This document shows positions 14,901 through 23,658 of a stretch of DNA of 64,000 bases, piece after piece. The translations under genes were made by a program, and so were the position numbers. The stretch spans positions 16,733 to 80,732 of the forward strand of contig UQCR01000016.1 of the NCBI GenBank assembly GCA_900539655.1, given 5' to 3'. The notes under the pieces are model-generated. The model ran no database searches. It saw only the letters and a list, made by a program, of their open reading frames with translations, and had not been told where the DNA came from. The DNA comes from an uncultured Robinsoniella sp. (GTDB lineage: Bacteria > Bacillota > Clostridia > Lachnospirales > Lachnospiraceae). Position 1 is the first letter of the stretch; each line of letters opens with the position of its first letter.

Positions 14901-17900
14901 GAAGCAGCAATTTGGGCTTGGACACTAACATTTCTGGTGTCACAGAAAAGGTTGATGAAGCGAAAGAGTATGCAGAATCCAGCAAGTCTACTATGAAAAT
15001 TGATGCTGATGATTCTAAGGCGATAAGTAAGGCAAACCAGACCGTAAGTACAATCGACGCAATGCAAGCCACAATCCCAGTAAATGCGGATACTTTTGGG
15101 GTTACCAGTTCCATTCTTAGTGCATTAGCACAGCCCTGGAGTATCAACGTTGCTGCAAATGTTAGCGGTTTGCCAAGCAGTCTTGGTTTAGGTGCTCCTA
15201 AAATAGGCGTTGCGGACGGTACTGCTCATGCAGATGGTACAATTCCATTTAATGATGCCTGGGCTCAATATGCAGCCTCCCAGGGATATTCTTTTGCATC
15301 TGGCACCTGGGGACTTCCTCAAAATGAGACGGCGCTAATTAATGAACTGGGACAGGAATTACTTGTCCGTGATGGTGCATGGCATTTAATACCGGCAGGC
15401 GCACGTTTTATGCAATTGAAAAAAAATGACATCATTTTCAACCACAGGCAGACGCAGGAATTATTCAAAAATGGTAACATTACTGGAACGGGTAAACTAA
15501 TTGGTGGTTCTTCTCATGCCAATGGAACAGTCCGAAAGGTAACTGGCGCTTCTTATAGTACAGGAATGGGTTCTCTACAGTTTGCCAGCGGAATACCAAA
15601 CAAATCATCTTCCGCCAATACGCAGTCTACTCAGCAGAACACACAGGCAACCAACCAAAACTCTCAGGCACAAGAAGATAACACCGAAAAGACAAAAGAG
15701 TCCACATCAGAAATAGATAACTTTGCTACCCGGTTAAGTTACTTCTCACGTAAGACCAAAAATATCATCGATTCGATTACAGATTATGTTTCCTCAGCGG
15801 TCAAATCCAGCCGCCTAAAACGTGGAATGACAGCAAAAGAAAACGAGATTTCCGCCAATGAGCGCAGTTACGAAGGTTACATGAATGCTGCCAACGGTGT
15901 TGCTCTTGATGAAAGCTGGAAGCAGAAAGTGCGTGACGGAGATTACTCCATTGACACCATCGACACTTCAACTGATGAAGGCAAGAAACTGCAGGAGAAC
16001 ATCGACAAGTACAAAAAATACTATGAAGCAGCATTAAACTGTAAAGATGCGGTATCTCAACTTCGCCGGGAACAGCAGGAACTTTATACGCAATGGGCAA
16101 ATGTGCCGATTGAAGCGTATGAAAAGAAGCTGGAGCGGTTAGGCAATGACATGGATGTACTGGATGCAAAGGTTCAAGCAAGAACCAATACAAATACGGG
16201 CTATCTGCTTAAGAGGGTACAAACCGAAGACAAAGTTCATCTGTCAGCTAAAAAGAGTACAAGAAATAAAGCAAAATCTACTCTGAATAAAACCACTAAA
16301 AGTAATGACAAAATCGGTGACAAATTAGAGAAGAAAGTCAAAAAGTCTAAGGTTAAATCTTCTACTAAGAAAAAGATAACCTCTAATATCGAAAAAGGCA
16401 AGAAAGTCAGCACAAAAGGAATCAAGGATAAGAAGCTACTGTCACAGATTGAGGATTGGAATAATTCTGTAGGTAAGAAATCCAAAGATGAGAAAGCTTT
16501 TAAGAAAGCAGATAAGACATATCAAAAAGCCCAGGGCAAGGTTGATCATGTCAAAGGTGTTTCTTATGGATATACAAATAAGCTCCTTGATAAAGAGGTA
16601 GCTATTCAGAAAAAGCAAAATAATACAGCGCGGAGCACAAAAAAGAAAACAGCTTCTATTGCAAAAAAAACAGGGCACCAGCTTGATTACCAGAAATCAA
16701 CGACTAAAGCCGGTAATAAACTGCTCAATGACAAGATGTCAAAGTCCCAGAGAAAATCTGTCCAGAAAGCTGTTAAATCAGGTAAGAAGGTTAGTACAAA
16801 GGGGCTCGAAGGGAATGCGCTTAAAGACGCTAAAAATTATAATAAAATCGTTGCTGATAACAAGAAAAACAAAGATACTACGGCAAATAAATTATTAAAA
16901 TCTACTAAGCTCAGTAAATCTCAGCGGAGTGCAGTCGAAGCAGGTAAAACGGTTAGCACAAAGGGACTCAAAGGTAATGATCTCAAGAAAGCAAAGGCTT
17001 ACAATGAAGCGGTCAAGAAAAACAATGAGGCCTTAAAGGCACAGAAAACAGCTGCCGATAATGCTGCCAAAGCCCAGGCAGAACTCGCTCAAAAAATGGG
17101 CGAAGTCGCAAATCAGCAGATGGAGAATGTCAAGGCGTTTTATGAGGCGAAAGGTAGTTATTATTCTACGAGTACTGACACCAAATCCAAACAACGAGAA
17201 TTAAAAATTGCCCAAGGCAAAGAATTGACCGAGGGTGATTTCCAGTCAGAAATCACTGCCAAGAAAACTGAAAAAGATAATCTGACTGCCCAGAAAACCG
17301 CTATGCAAAGTCAGTTAAAATCTTTGGTCGATTCAGGAAAAATAAAAGTCAATAGTGAAGATTGGTATAAGTGGACGTCTGACATTGATGGTGTTGGGAA
17401 TGCTGCGCTAGATGCTGAAATAGCATTAAAAAATCTGGAAGACAGCCAGGCGAACCTCAAGATCGAAAAACTTGGCTATTCATTGGATGCTATAAATGCT
17501 AAGAATGACAATGACCAAGCTAATCTTGATCTTAAACAGAAACAGGGTCAACTTCTAACCGGTGCTGATTATAAAAACATCCTTGATAACAGCAGTGCAA
17601 AAGAAGCAAATCTCATAGCACAAAACAAAGCACTTGCTGAGCAGAAAAAAAATCTTGATGTTAATTCACAAAAATACCAGGAGATCCAAAACCAGATTAA
17701 TAGCAATGAAGCTGGTATTCAGGCAGAGAAACAGGCTAGAGAGGAATTAAATCATACGATTGAAAACCTTCCAACTGAAAAACTGCAAAAAGAACTTGAT
17801 CTTCTGGATGCCCAGAATGCCCAGATAAAATCACAAATTGATCTCTTGAAGGCGAAGGGAAAGGATTTATCCTCTGATGATTATAAAAAGCAGATGAGTC

Positions 17901-19261
17901 AGAATGATGAAGAGATAAAAAAGCAACAAGCCATTGCCAAAGAAGCTTTAGCGAATGCCCAAAAATACTCATATGATAATGAATACTATAAACAGTATAT
18001 GGATACCTACTATGCTGCTGACACTGCTATCAACAATCTGGAAGCTGATAATGAGTCGTTGCAGGATACCATGCGGAACGATATCTACTTCCGTGGTTTT
18101 GAGCGTGCCCTGGAAGCTGCAAATCATTTACGCAATACCATATCTGGAATCGGAGACTTAATATCCGAAGATATGATGTATGACGATGATGGAAAGCTGA
18201 CAGACTTTGGTATCACAAAACTGGCAACCAGCGTAAAAGAGTATGAATCATATATGGGTGACATTCAAACTATTCAGCAGAAAATTGCTACAATTCAAGG
18301 CTTAAAAGGCGACAAAGGGTATTCTGAAATTGAATATACCGAGGATTTACGTAAAGCGCAGGAAGAACTGACAGAGGCTATTAAAAATGGTGGGAATGCA
18401 AGAGAAACTATATTAAGCATCATGAAAAGCCAGTCCAAGGCGGAATTAGATGCTATCTTTAAAGTAATCGATGCCCGGAACAAATTACTGCAAAAGACAG
18501 AGGATTATTATAATTACGACAAGAACATGAAGAAAAGCAGTAAGGAGCTTCAGCAGTTAAAAGCCCAAGCAGCTGCTCTGGATGGCGTAACGGATGCTGA
18601 AAGCCGGGCACAAAAAGCAAGACTGGATGCACAGATCAAAGAGAAAGAAGAAGAAATTGAAGATACCGTTCACGAGCAGACAATCAAGATTCAGATGGAT
18701 GGTTTAGACGAGTTAAAGGCTGAATTGCAAGAGGACTACGATAAATACATCAAAGACCTTGCACAAAATCTGGACAAGATCACTGACCTAATTAACGGTG
18801 CCACCGACATCGTAACTTCCTCTTTTGGAAAAGTCGGTGAAACTATTCAGAAGATGCTGGAAAGTTTGGGAGTTGATCCTAAAAACTTTGACTGGTCTGG
18901 GCTTGGTGGTGCTGCTAAAGGCGGAATAATTGAGAAGATGCATTCAAATGGTGATTCACTGCTTGCATCCGTTAATCCGGGTGAAACCATCTTGACACAA
19001 GATTTCACAAAGATTCTGCCAGAAGCTTTATTTACGATGAAAGCTTTTCATGCTCGGTTTGCTGATTCGTTTACTGCTAAGATGCCAAATATAGAACCAC
19101 GTGAATCAACGATTAACCAGCAGATTGAATGTCACCTAAATGTTCAGGGCGGAAATACCGGAGAAGACACCATAAGAATTATTAAACAACAGTTGCCTAT
19201 GATAGCTAAATATACTGGAAAAGAATTTGCTAAAGATTTACGTAAGATAGGTCTTAGATAA
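11912..19261 (+). CDS. Tape measure protein, 3' exon
   Basis: 2,449 residues joining in frame to exon 1; the combined protein would be 3,212 residues. The only nearby start is TTG 11909 with no ribosome site, which argues for splicing rather than separate translation. It begins with Ser-Leu-Lys-Asn-Ile-Gly, has a hydrophobic segment at ~95-120, and long coiled coils through ~1,250-2,350. Near residue 1,130 are the tape measure motifs Asn-Glu-Thr-Ala-Leu-Ile-Asn-Glu-Leu-Gly and Gly-Ala-Arg-Phe-Met. A lysine-rich stretch (~1,450-1,720) carries a motif, (Gly-Lys-x-Val-Ser-Thr-Lys-Gly), repeated three times. The C-terminus again shows Asn-Pro-Gly-Glu-Thr-Ile-Leu-Thr. Confidence 0.88.
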   Translation, partial: SLKNIGNVLNAFKSGSDLTEVAKNIGDLDKAAKAMNSVKGLPKEDKVHALKQAFQGISEESIQAAINLNTVDNVVDKTSTKVGGLKNAFTGLASTIGISTTTLGVLTGVVAAAGVGFMAYSMYQKYIEECVESAKDASDEWTTQNSTLSDQKEKISELRNELNSGNLSEQETYSIKSQILDIQKQIVSTYGEQASGIDLINGNLDKQKALIDQISKSEADRLINENTTGIDKAKKEMEKSDRKYKLGSLGGNNTELNEELKNLVSKYSHKGISFGAQDHNSLKVPIYFEGDAKTADAVINDFATDVKKIQEKYKDDQIDNSWFQEISSSASSALKDNKEILTEYKDLYNQSLMADMFRKGTKDTDPAGILNKYRDAVEKYNEALLKDDENSKAKASADFSKVQESVDGILKSNPEYADIFNEISQALDKSTAKAYEFNEAISGKKKGGKADAIKRNSDRLKDEKLSNIDVEAAFLTDGYQKGEAYILNLATAWGITADSSSEEITQFTDALIKAGIISGKVSSDMAEDAEIIPRKLSELLVDDEGKETSFSKQVGSYEKSLDTLKTAMGKVNAGNISDSELMNLLTEFPELTDTTDDLATAIQNLMGTTADGILGTLDENIKALNEAGKDTSGLEKYRDAIANLKKEASQTDWYSNLTDGIDKAFSSANSGDSYAKLIEYGEKAKKLREEGLVGTDDFKEFAKFISPTGSDGVQNFDENIGKFNRYFTADSNEGVLNFLDDLSNKTDKAGEKLATFDDDAQSWSFNIKDMEQSATDMGMSFDEMLAMFGRLEDYGAHNNFYRSTEEASERLTTLYTEAAEAEKRLAEMEQTGQYETKDENGNAQFTVENQAALDEQRAKVNQYKRDIQETQECLDALINKSADDYNKDYENAKHTYERLQAEKEKILSEDTYGENSEGVAAAIQRDIDQILKDNPKIKISVEAETENPQEPKEEVEKEKAELPVEAKLINPGKLLDGNDPVSLEVHAKETINPLMSGSSNLGLDTNISGVTEKVDEAKEYAESSKSTMKIDADDSKAISKANQTVSTIDAMQATIPVNADTFGVTSSILSALAQPWSINVAANVSGLPSSLGLGAPKIGVADGTAHADGTIPFNDAWAQYAASQGYSFASGTWGLPQNETALINELGQELLVRDGAWHLIPAGARFMQLKKNDIIFNHRQTQELFKNGNITGTGKLIGGSSHANGTVRKVTGASYSTGMGSLQFASGIPNKSSSANTQSTQQNTQATNQNSQAQEDNTEKTKESTSEIDNFATRLSYFSRKTKNIIDSITDYVSSAVKSSRLKRGMTAKENEISANERSYEGYMNAANGVALDESWKQKVRDGDYSIDTIDTSTDEGKKLQENIDKYKKYYEAALNCKDAVSQLRREQQELYTQWANVPIEAYEKKLERLGNDMDVLDAKVQARTNTNTGYLLKRVQTEDKVHLSAKKSTRNKAKSTLNKTTKSNDKIGDKLEKKVKKSKVKSSTKKKITSNIEKGKKVSTKGIKDKKLLSQIEDWNNSVGKKSKDEKAFKKADKTYQKAQGKVDHVKGVSYGYTNKLLDKEVAIQKKQNNTARSTKKKTASIAKKTGHQLDYQKSTTKAGNKLLNDKMSKSQRKSVQKAVKSGKKVSTKGLEGNALKDAKNYNKIVADNKKNKDTTANKLLKSTKLSKSQRSAVEAGKTVSTKGLKGNDLKKAKAYNEAVKKNNEALKAQKTAADNAAKAQAELAQKMGEVANQQMENVKAFYEAKGSYYSTSTDTKSKQRELKIAQGKELTEGDFQSEITAKKTEKDNLTAQKTAMQSQLKSLVDSGKIKVNSEDWYKWTSDIDGVGNAALDAEIALKNLEDSQANLKIEKLGYSLDAINAKNDNDQANLDLKQKQGQLLTGADYKNILDNSSAKEANLIAQNKALAEQKKNLDVNSQKYQEIQNQINSNEAGIQAEKQAREELNHTIENLPTEKLQKELDLLDAQNAQIKSQIDLLKAKGKDLSSDDYKKQMSQNDEEIKKQQAIAKEALANAQKYSYDNEYYKQYMDTYYAADTAINNLEADNESLQDTMRNDIYFRGFERALEAANHLRNTISGIGDLISEDMMYDDDGKLTDFGITKLATSVKEYESYMGDIQTIQQKIATIQGLKGDKGYSEIEYTEDLRKAQEELTEAIKNGGNARETILSIMKSQSKAELDAIFKVIDARNKLLQKTEDYYNYDKNMKKSSKELQQLKAQAAALDGVTDAESRAQKARLDAQIKEKEEEIEDTVHEQTIKIQMDGLDELKAELQEDYDKYIKDLAQNLDKITDLINGATDIVTSSFGKVGETIQKMLESLGVDPKNFDWSGLGGAAKGGIIEKMHSNGDSLLASVNPGETILTQDFTKILPEALFTMKAFHARFADSFTAKMPNIEPRESTINQQIECHLNVQGGNTGEDTIRIIKQQLPMIAKYTGKEFAKDLRKIGLR

Positions 19262-19290
19262 ATCTATAAAAATTGAAAGGAATGTAGATA

Positions 19291-19485
19291 ATGGAAAAAG
19301 AATATGTGTTAAGCATAGAATTAAATGATTTAAGTGTACTTACTCCTACTGTCAATATTAATCTACACTTACAAGGCGAATTATCAGCTGAAACCCTTGA
19401 TTCTATAAATAAAGAATTACCTAGTATAAAAAAGATGTTAAAAAATCAAATTCAAGATGGTCTGAAACAAATTGGACTACATTGA
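19291..19485 (+). CDS. Small protein resembling the tape measure C-terminus
   Basis: 64 residues, ATG after GAAAGGAATG. The last ~45 residues follow the same plan as the end of the tape measure: a Val-Asn-Ile-Asn-Leu-His-Leu-Gln-Gly strand, an acidic turn, Asn-Lys-Glu-Leu-Pro-x-Ile, and a final Gly-Leu-Lys-Gln-Ile-Gly-Leu against Asp-Leu-Arg-Lys-Ile-Gly-Leu. It may be a partner or competitor that docks at the tail tip where the tape measure ends, or a duplication relic. A terminator follows. Confidence 0.6.
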   Translation: MEKEYVLSIELNDLSVLTPTVNINLHLQGELSAETLDSINKELPSIKKMLKNQIQDGLKQIGLH

Positions 19486-19495
19486 CAAATATCAG

Positions 19496-19530
19496 GAAGC
19501 TGCTCTGTCAAAGGAGCAGTTTCTATTTTA
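19496..19530 (+). terminator. Terminator after tape measure unit
   Basis: GAAGCTGCTC/GAGCAGTTTC stem with an eight-base loop followed by TATTTT. It closes the tape measure unit before Dit. Confidence 0.7.
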
Positions 19531-19548
19531 GTAGAAAGGAGGTTCTAG

Positions 19549-20349
19549 ATGGGATATTTTAAATATAATGAAAAAACCAGTGCTACTCTTCTATCCGTTC
19601 CTCTGATCTTATGTTTCTTCGATTATCCGGAAGAACTTACAGGATTTGCCCGGGAAACGGTAAAAGGAGAAACTACGATTAATCGTAGCGTTCCCAACCA
19701 ATATGGCACAAGGTTTACTGACACGCCCAACCTAGAGTTCGCACTAATTAAAGAAGACCAAACAGAATTCACAGATGATGAGCAGCGTAAAGTAAACAGA
19801 TGGCTTACCTCTCCCAAACTTCCGAAGTGGTTAGAGTTTACCCGTTCAGATAATGAAACTACTATGTACCGTGGAACATTTACCGATGTCCGTTGGAAAT
19901 TAGTTGGAGGTATCATTGGTGCTGTATGCCAGTTTGAGTGTGATTCACCATATGTATGGAAAAGTTATGAAGAGCACTTTACTGCTTCGGGAACACATAC
20001 AATCTATATAGACTCTGATGAAACTGAGGAATATGTTTACCCTGTGATGACGGTTAAAACAGAAACAACTACTGACATAGTAATTAAGAATCTAACTGAC
20101 AACGAAAACACAATGAAAATTCATACTTACGCTAAACTTCCGATGACTTTCGACTGCAAATTATGCATTCCAACTGATGCTACAACACACGGTATTATTT
20201 CCTACAAAGATTTAGGCTGGGAGGATGTCGGAAATATTTACTGGCTAAGGTTACTGCCAGGAGAAAATGTAATTCAGATAACGGGTGATGCAGATGTAAA
20301 AATCACATATAAGTGCCCACAGAAAAAGGCTGGTGGTTTCCTATGTTAG
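19549..20349 (+). CDS. Distal tail protein (Dit)
   Basis: 266 residues, ATG after AAAGGAGGT. The order after the tape measure and before a Tal-like protein, plus the sequence plan, fits SPP1 gp19.1-type Dit: an N-terminal Val-Pro-Leu-Ile-Leu strand, Glu-Thr-Thr-Ile-Asn-Arg-Ser-Val near residue 43, Trp-Leu-Thr-Ser-Pro-Lys-Leu-Pro-Lys-Trp-Leu near 88, Tyr-Arg-Gly-Thr-Phe-Thr-Asp-Val, and Phe-Glu-Cys-Asp-Ser-Pro-Tyr-Val near 130, then a beta-rich galectin-like half. Dit forms the hexameric hub at the end of the tail tube. The next gene starts inside its last codons. Confidence 0.82.
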   Translation: MGYFKYNEKTSATLLSVPLILCFFDYPEELTGFARETVKGETTINRSVPNQYGTRFTDTPNLEFALIKEDQTEFTDDEQRKVNRWLTSPKLPKWLEFTRSDNETTMYRGTFTDVRWKLVGGIIGAVCQFECDSPYVWKSYEEHFTASGTHTIYIDSDETEEYVYPVMTVKTETTTDIVIKNLTDNENTMKIHTYAKLPMTFDCKLCIPTDATTHGIISYKDLGWEDVGNIYWLRLLPGENVIQITGDADVKITYKCPQKKAGGFLC

Positions 20350-23300
20350 AAAGTGGAAAACGTATTTATTTATGTCAGCCTGGAAACAAATTAATGACGC
20401 AATTAAACGGTGTCCAGATCGATACCGTTCAATGCTCGGAGCACTTAAAAGATTTCTGGGAACTCAGCTTTGTAGTTGACCGTTATATCGCCACAGATGA
20501 AGGAGCAGAGATTTTATCCAATGGATATGAGGATCTGGGTGTTTACATGGAATTGTACCTGGAGGATATTGGTTACTTCCAGATGCAGGAACCGGTAACA
20601 AGCAATGATGGATTTCAGGAAACAAAGTCAATCCAGGCTTATGATATTTCAAAAGAATTCCAGGATAAAGCCCTGACAGGTATTTTAATTAATAAAGGTA
20701 CCACAGATTCATTGGAGTATTTAGCTAAAAACAATGTTGATGAACTTGGATTCGCCAAGAAATATATTATTCTGTACCGAAGCGATAACCCCGAATTGTC
20801 CCTGTTGCATCTTATGTTAGAGAAAATGCCTGGATGGAAAGTAGGGTTTGTTTCCGAAATCCTAAAAGACAATGAAGCGAAACGGATGTCTGTAGAGGCG
20901 GACAACACCAATATTTATGCCTTTCTTACTTCTGTAGTCGCTCCAAAATTAGACCTTATCTTCCGTTTCGATATTTTAAACAAAACGATAAATGTTTACG
21001 ACAAGGAAGAGATCGGGAAAGACACAACTGTATTTATTGGATACCGTAATCTGGCAAAAGCTGTTGACATAAATTGTGATGAGGACAGCGTATTTACCCA
21101 GTTCACAGTAACTGGTGATGATGACCTGGATATCCGGGCTGTAAATTTTAATGATAGATGGATTCAAGACCTGTCTTTCTTTATGAACGAAAAATACATG
21201 TCATCCGAGCTGATAGAGAAATTAAAAGCCTGGATTGCACATCGTGAGAAGAAACGTCCAGACTTCATTGAACTGTCTACTAAGGGCGCGGATCTTGAGT
21301 CGAAGATACAAGACATTACTCATAGATCGCCGAATGATGGATGTAATTGGGAACAGTGGGATGACATGACAGAAGAACTGCTGAATAAGAACATGAAGTA
21401 CTACGATGCTCTTCTAACTAGTCTTCAGGTTAGTGTCGATCCTGATCCTCAGTATACTAATCCAACAGACGGTACAGATCCTGAATATATTCCCTGGAAA
21501 AAAATAGATGGCACTATTGATCATGAACGTTACTTGGCTCTTCTATATAATAAGGCAAATGGATATGGCGGCTACTACACTTACATCCAGATTAAGGATT
21601 ATATTCTTCCAAACATTCAGATTGCAATAGATAATCTAATGATCCCAGACAAAGAGGATAAACACGACTACAACAAAGAGTTTGAAACAAACTGGGATTT
21701 ATATGGTGTTGAATTATTAAAACCAAAGAAAGAATTCTATGAAAATGAGTTAAAAGATTTTGCTGAATATGAGAAACCCTGGTCTGATCTTACTGACGAG
21801 GAAAAGACTAAATACCCAAACGAAGATTCTTATAATAGGATGCATGACAAGTATGTAGAATATAGTGGTTATCTTGGCAGTGAAACCACCCAAGGTACTC
21901 TCCTATTCAAACTAAAACAACTGACCGATGAAATTGAGGTTTTAAAAACAGAACAAAAAGGCATAACAGATCAAAAAACTGCCATGATTGAGGACGTTTC
22001 TATTAAAAATGAAAAATGGAAGCCGTCTGATGACGAGTATATCATCTTCAATACCTTAATTCACGATCAAACATACTCAAATTCCAATATAGTCTCTACA
22101 TCAATCGATTCTACCCTTGATACCATAAAAGTGCAGGAAACACTGTATCAGGATGCGATTGACAAAATCTCAGAGCTTAGTCAACCCCAATACACCTTTA
22201 CAACTGAAATGGACAATCTGCTACGCCTGGAAGAATTTAAATGCTGGCGCAGTTCTTTTGTGCTGGGGAATTTTGTAAGACTTGGCATCCGGGATGACTA
22301 TTCTGTTAAGTTGAGATTAATCGGCAGGACATGGAACCCCTGTGCAATTACTCCAGATTTAACTGTAGAGTTTTCAAACATGATTACAAGCAGATCGGGC
22401 AGGAATGATTTAACTCAGATTCTGCAGAACGAAAATGAACGGGGAGCTTCTGGTGGCGGGGTTGCTCTTGGAACAGGCAATTCAAAGGACGACAAAGAAT
22501 ATCTTACAACCTTGCTACAGAAAATGATTTCCAATAACCTGTTTAACAATGCTGTAACGAACATTACCGGAAATCTGCAGGTTCCCTCTGCCACGATTCA
22601 AAAATTAGTAGGGGAATATCTACGGTATGCAAAAATAGACGTTGGACAGATCAATGGGGATGAAGCAAGTTTCAACAAATTCTTTAGCGAATATATTGAT
22701 GCTGACTATATAGCAGCACGAATTGTAATAGGAGATATCGCAGACTTCAAAGAAATTAAAGGTGATCTTGCACTTTTAAAAAGGGTAGTTACGGGTCAGA
22801 TCATTGGTGATGAGGGTATCTTCCTTGAGCTAACAACGGGGAACACTCATATATCAGAAGCAGTTATTAAAGAGTTAATAGCATCTAAAATATCCGTAGC
22901 TGATCTTATGACACATGCAGCCTCAGCAGAAATAATCACGCTCATCTCTTCTATTACTGGGCAGCCCTCAATAGCTTTTGCGAATGGGACACAACAATTT
23001 TACGATGACAAAGGCAATATCCGTGTTCAGATTGGACAGGATGCAAATGGTGAGTTTAATTTTATTGTCCGTGGTTCAGATGGAAAAACAGCGCTTTTTG
23101 ATGAGAATGGAATAACGACAGAAGGTATCCAGGATGGACTTATTAAGAATGACATGCTTGGTGATAATCAAATCTCAAAAAATAAACTCAATTTCCCAAT
23201 CGTTAAAACCGATGAAAATGGAAAAGTATCCATCACAGAAATCTTAGATGGCAGCGGAAATCAATTTGGGGTTAAGTACCAAGAGTTCCAGGATACAATT

Positions 23301-23642
23301 ACTTCCACAACAACTAACTTAGATAAAAAAATCGAGGACAACCTCCAGTATAAATTAGAAGTGTCCAGTTCCAATGGAAATATATTTACGAACGGTCAAA
23401 TCGATACCTATCTAATCGTCACACTTTACCGTGGAAATAACGATGTTACAAATGATTACCCTGATTCCCACTTCATCTGGTCTAGACAGAGTTCAGACCC
23501 AGACCTTGATGATTATTGGAATTCACAGCACACAGCTGGTTCTAGAACCTTACATATTACAAGAGAAGATATCTTTAAAAAAGCACAATTCCGCTGTTCT
23601 TTTATCTTGGACGACGAAGTAGCTGCTACAACAACATCCTAA
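20343..23642 (+). CDS. Tail-associated protein (Tal), siphovirus Gp37-like
   Basis: 1,099 residues from ATG 20343, overlapping the Dit stop by seven bases. The N-terminal ~400 residues follow the Tal/gp27-like hub pattern (Leu-Asn-Gly-Val-Gln-Ile, Asp-Phe-Trp-Glu-Leu-Ser-Phe, Val-Asp-Ile-Asn-Cys-Asp-Glu-Asp-Ser near residue 245). A middle helical, acidic region (~290-640) follows, then Arg-Leu-Glu-Glu-Phe-Lys-Cys-Trp-Arg and Leu-Arg-Leu-Ile-Gly, and a long C-terminal extension (~700-1,099) with helices and tail-spike style beta repeats. Tal plugs the tail tip and can carry a peptidoglycan-cutting domain. I do not see a clear catalytic domain in the extension. Confidence 0.78.
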   Translation: MLESGKRIYLCQPGNKLMTQLNGVQIDTVQCSEHLKDFWELSFVVDRYIATDEGAEILSNGYEDLGVYMELYLEDIGYFQMQEPVTSNDGFQETKSIQAYDISKEFQDKALTGILINKGTTDSLEYLAKNNVDELGFAKKYIILYRSDNPELSLLHLMLEKMPGWKVGFVSEILKDNEAKRMSVEADNTNIYAFLTSVVAPKLDLIFRFDILNKTINVYDKEEIGKDTTVFIGYRNLAKAVDINCDEDSVFTQFTVTGDDDLDIRAVNFNDRWIQDLSFFMNEKYMSSELIEKLKAWIAHREKKRPDFIELSTKGADLESKIQDITHRSPNDGCNWEQWDDMTEELLNKNMKYYDALLTSLQVSVDPDPQYTNPTDGTDPEYIPWKKIDGTIDHERYLALLYNKANGYGGYYTYIQIKDYILPNIQIAIDNLMIPDKEDKHDYNKEFETNWDLYGVELLKPKKEFYENELKDFAEYEKPWSDLTDEEKTKYPNEDSYNRMHDKYVEYSGYLGSETTQGTLLFKLKQLTDEIEVLKTEQKGITDQKTAMIEDVSIKNEKWKPSDDEYIIFNTLIHDQTYSNSNIVSTSIDSTLDTIKVQETLYQDAIDKISELSQPQYTFTTEMDNLLRLEEFKCWRSSFVLGNFVRLGIRDDYSVKLRLIGRTWNPCAITPDLTVEFSNMITSRSGRNDLTQILQNENERGASGGGVALGTGNSKDDKEYLTTLLQKMISNNLFNNAVTNITGNLQVPSATIQKLVGEYLRYAKIDVGQINGDEASFNKFFSEYIDADYIAARIVIGDIADFKEIKGDLALLKRVVTGQIIGDEGIFLELTTGNTHISEAVIKELIASKISVADLMTHAASAEIITLISSITGQPSIAFANGTQQFYDDKGNIRVQIGQDANGEFNFIVRGSDGKTALFDENGITTEGIQDGLIKNDMLGDNQISKNKLNFPIVKTDENGKVSITEILDGSGNQFGVKYQEFQDTITSTTTNLDKKIEDNLQYKLEVSSSNGNIFTNGQIDTYLIVTLYRGNNDVTNDYPDSHFIWSRQSSDPDLDDYWNSQHTAGSRTLHITREDIFKKAQFRCSFILDDEVAATTTS

Positions 23643-23658
23643 GGAGGTTTAACAATAA

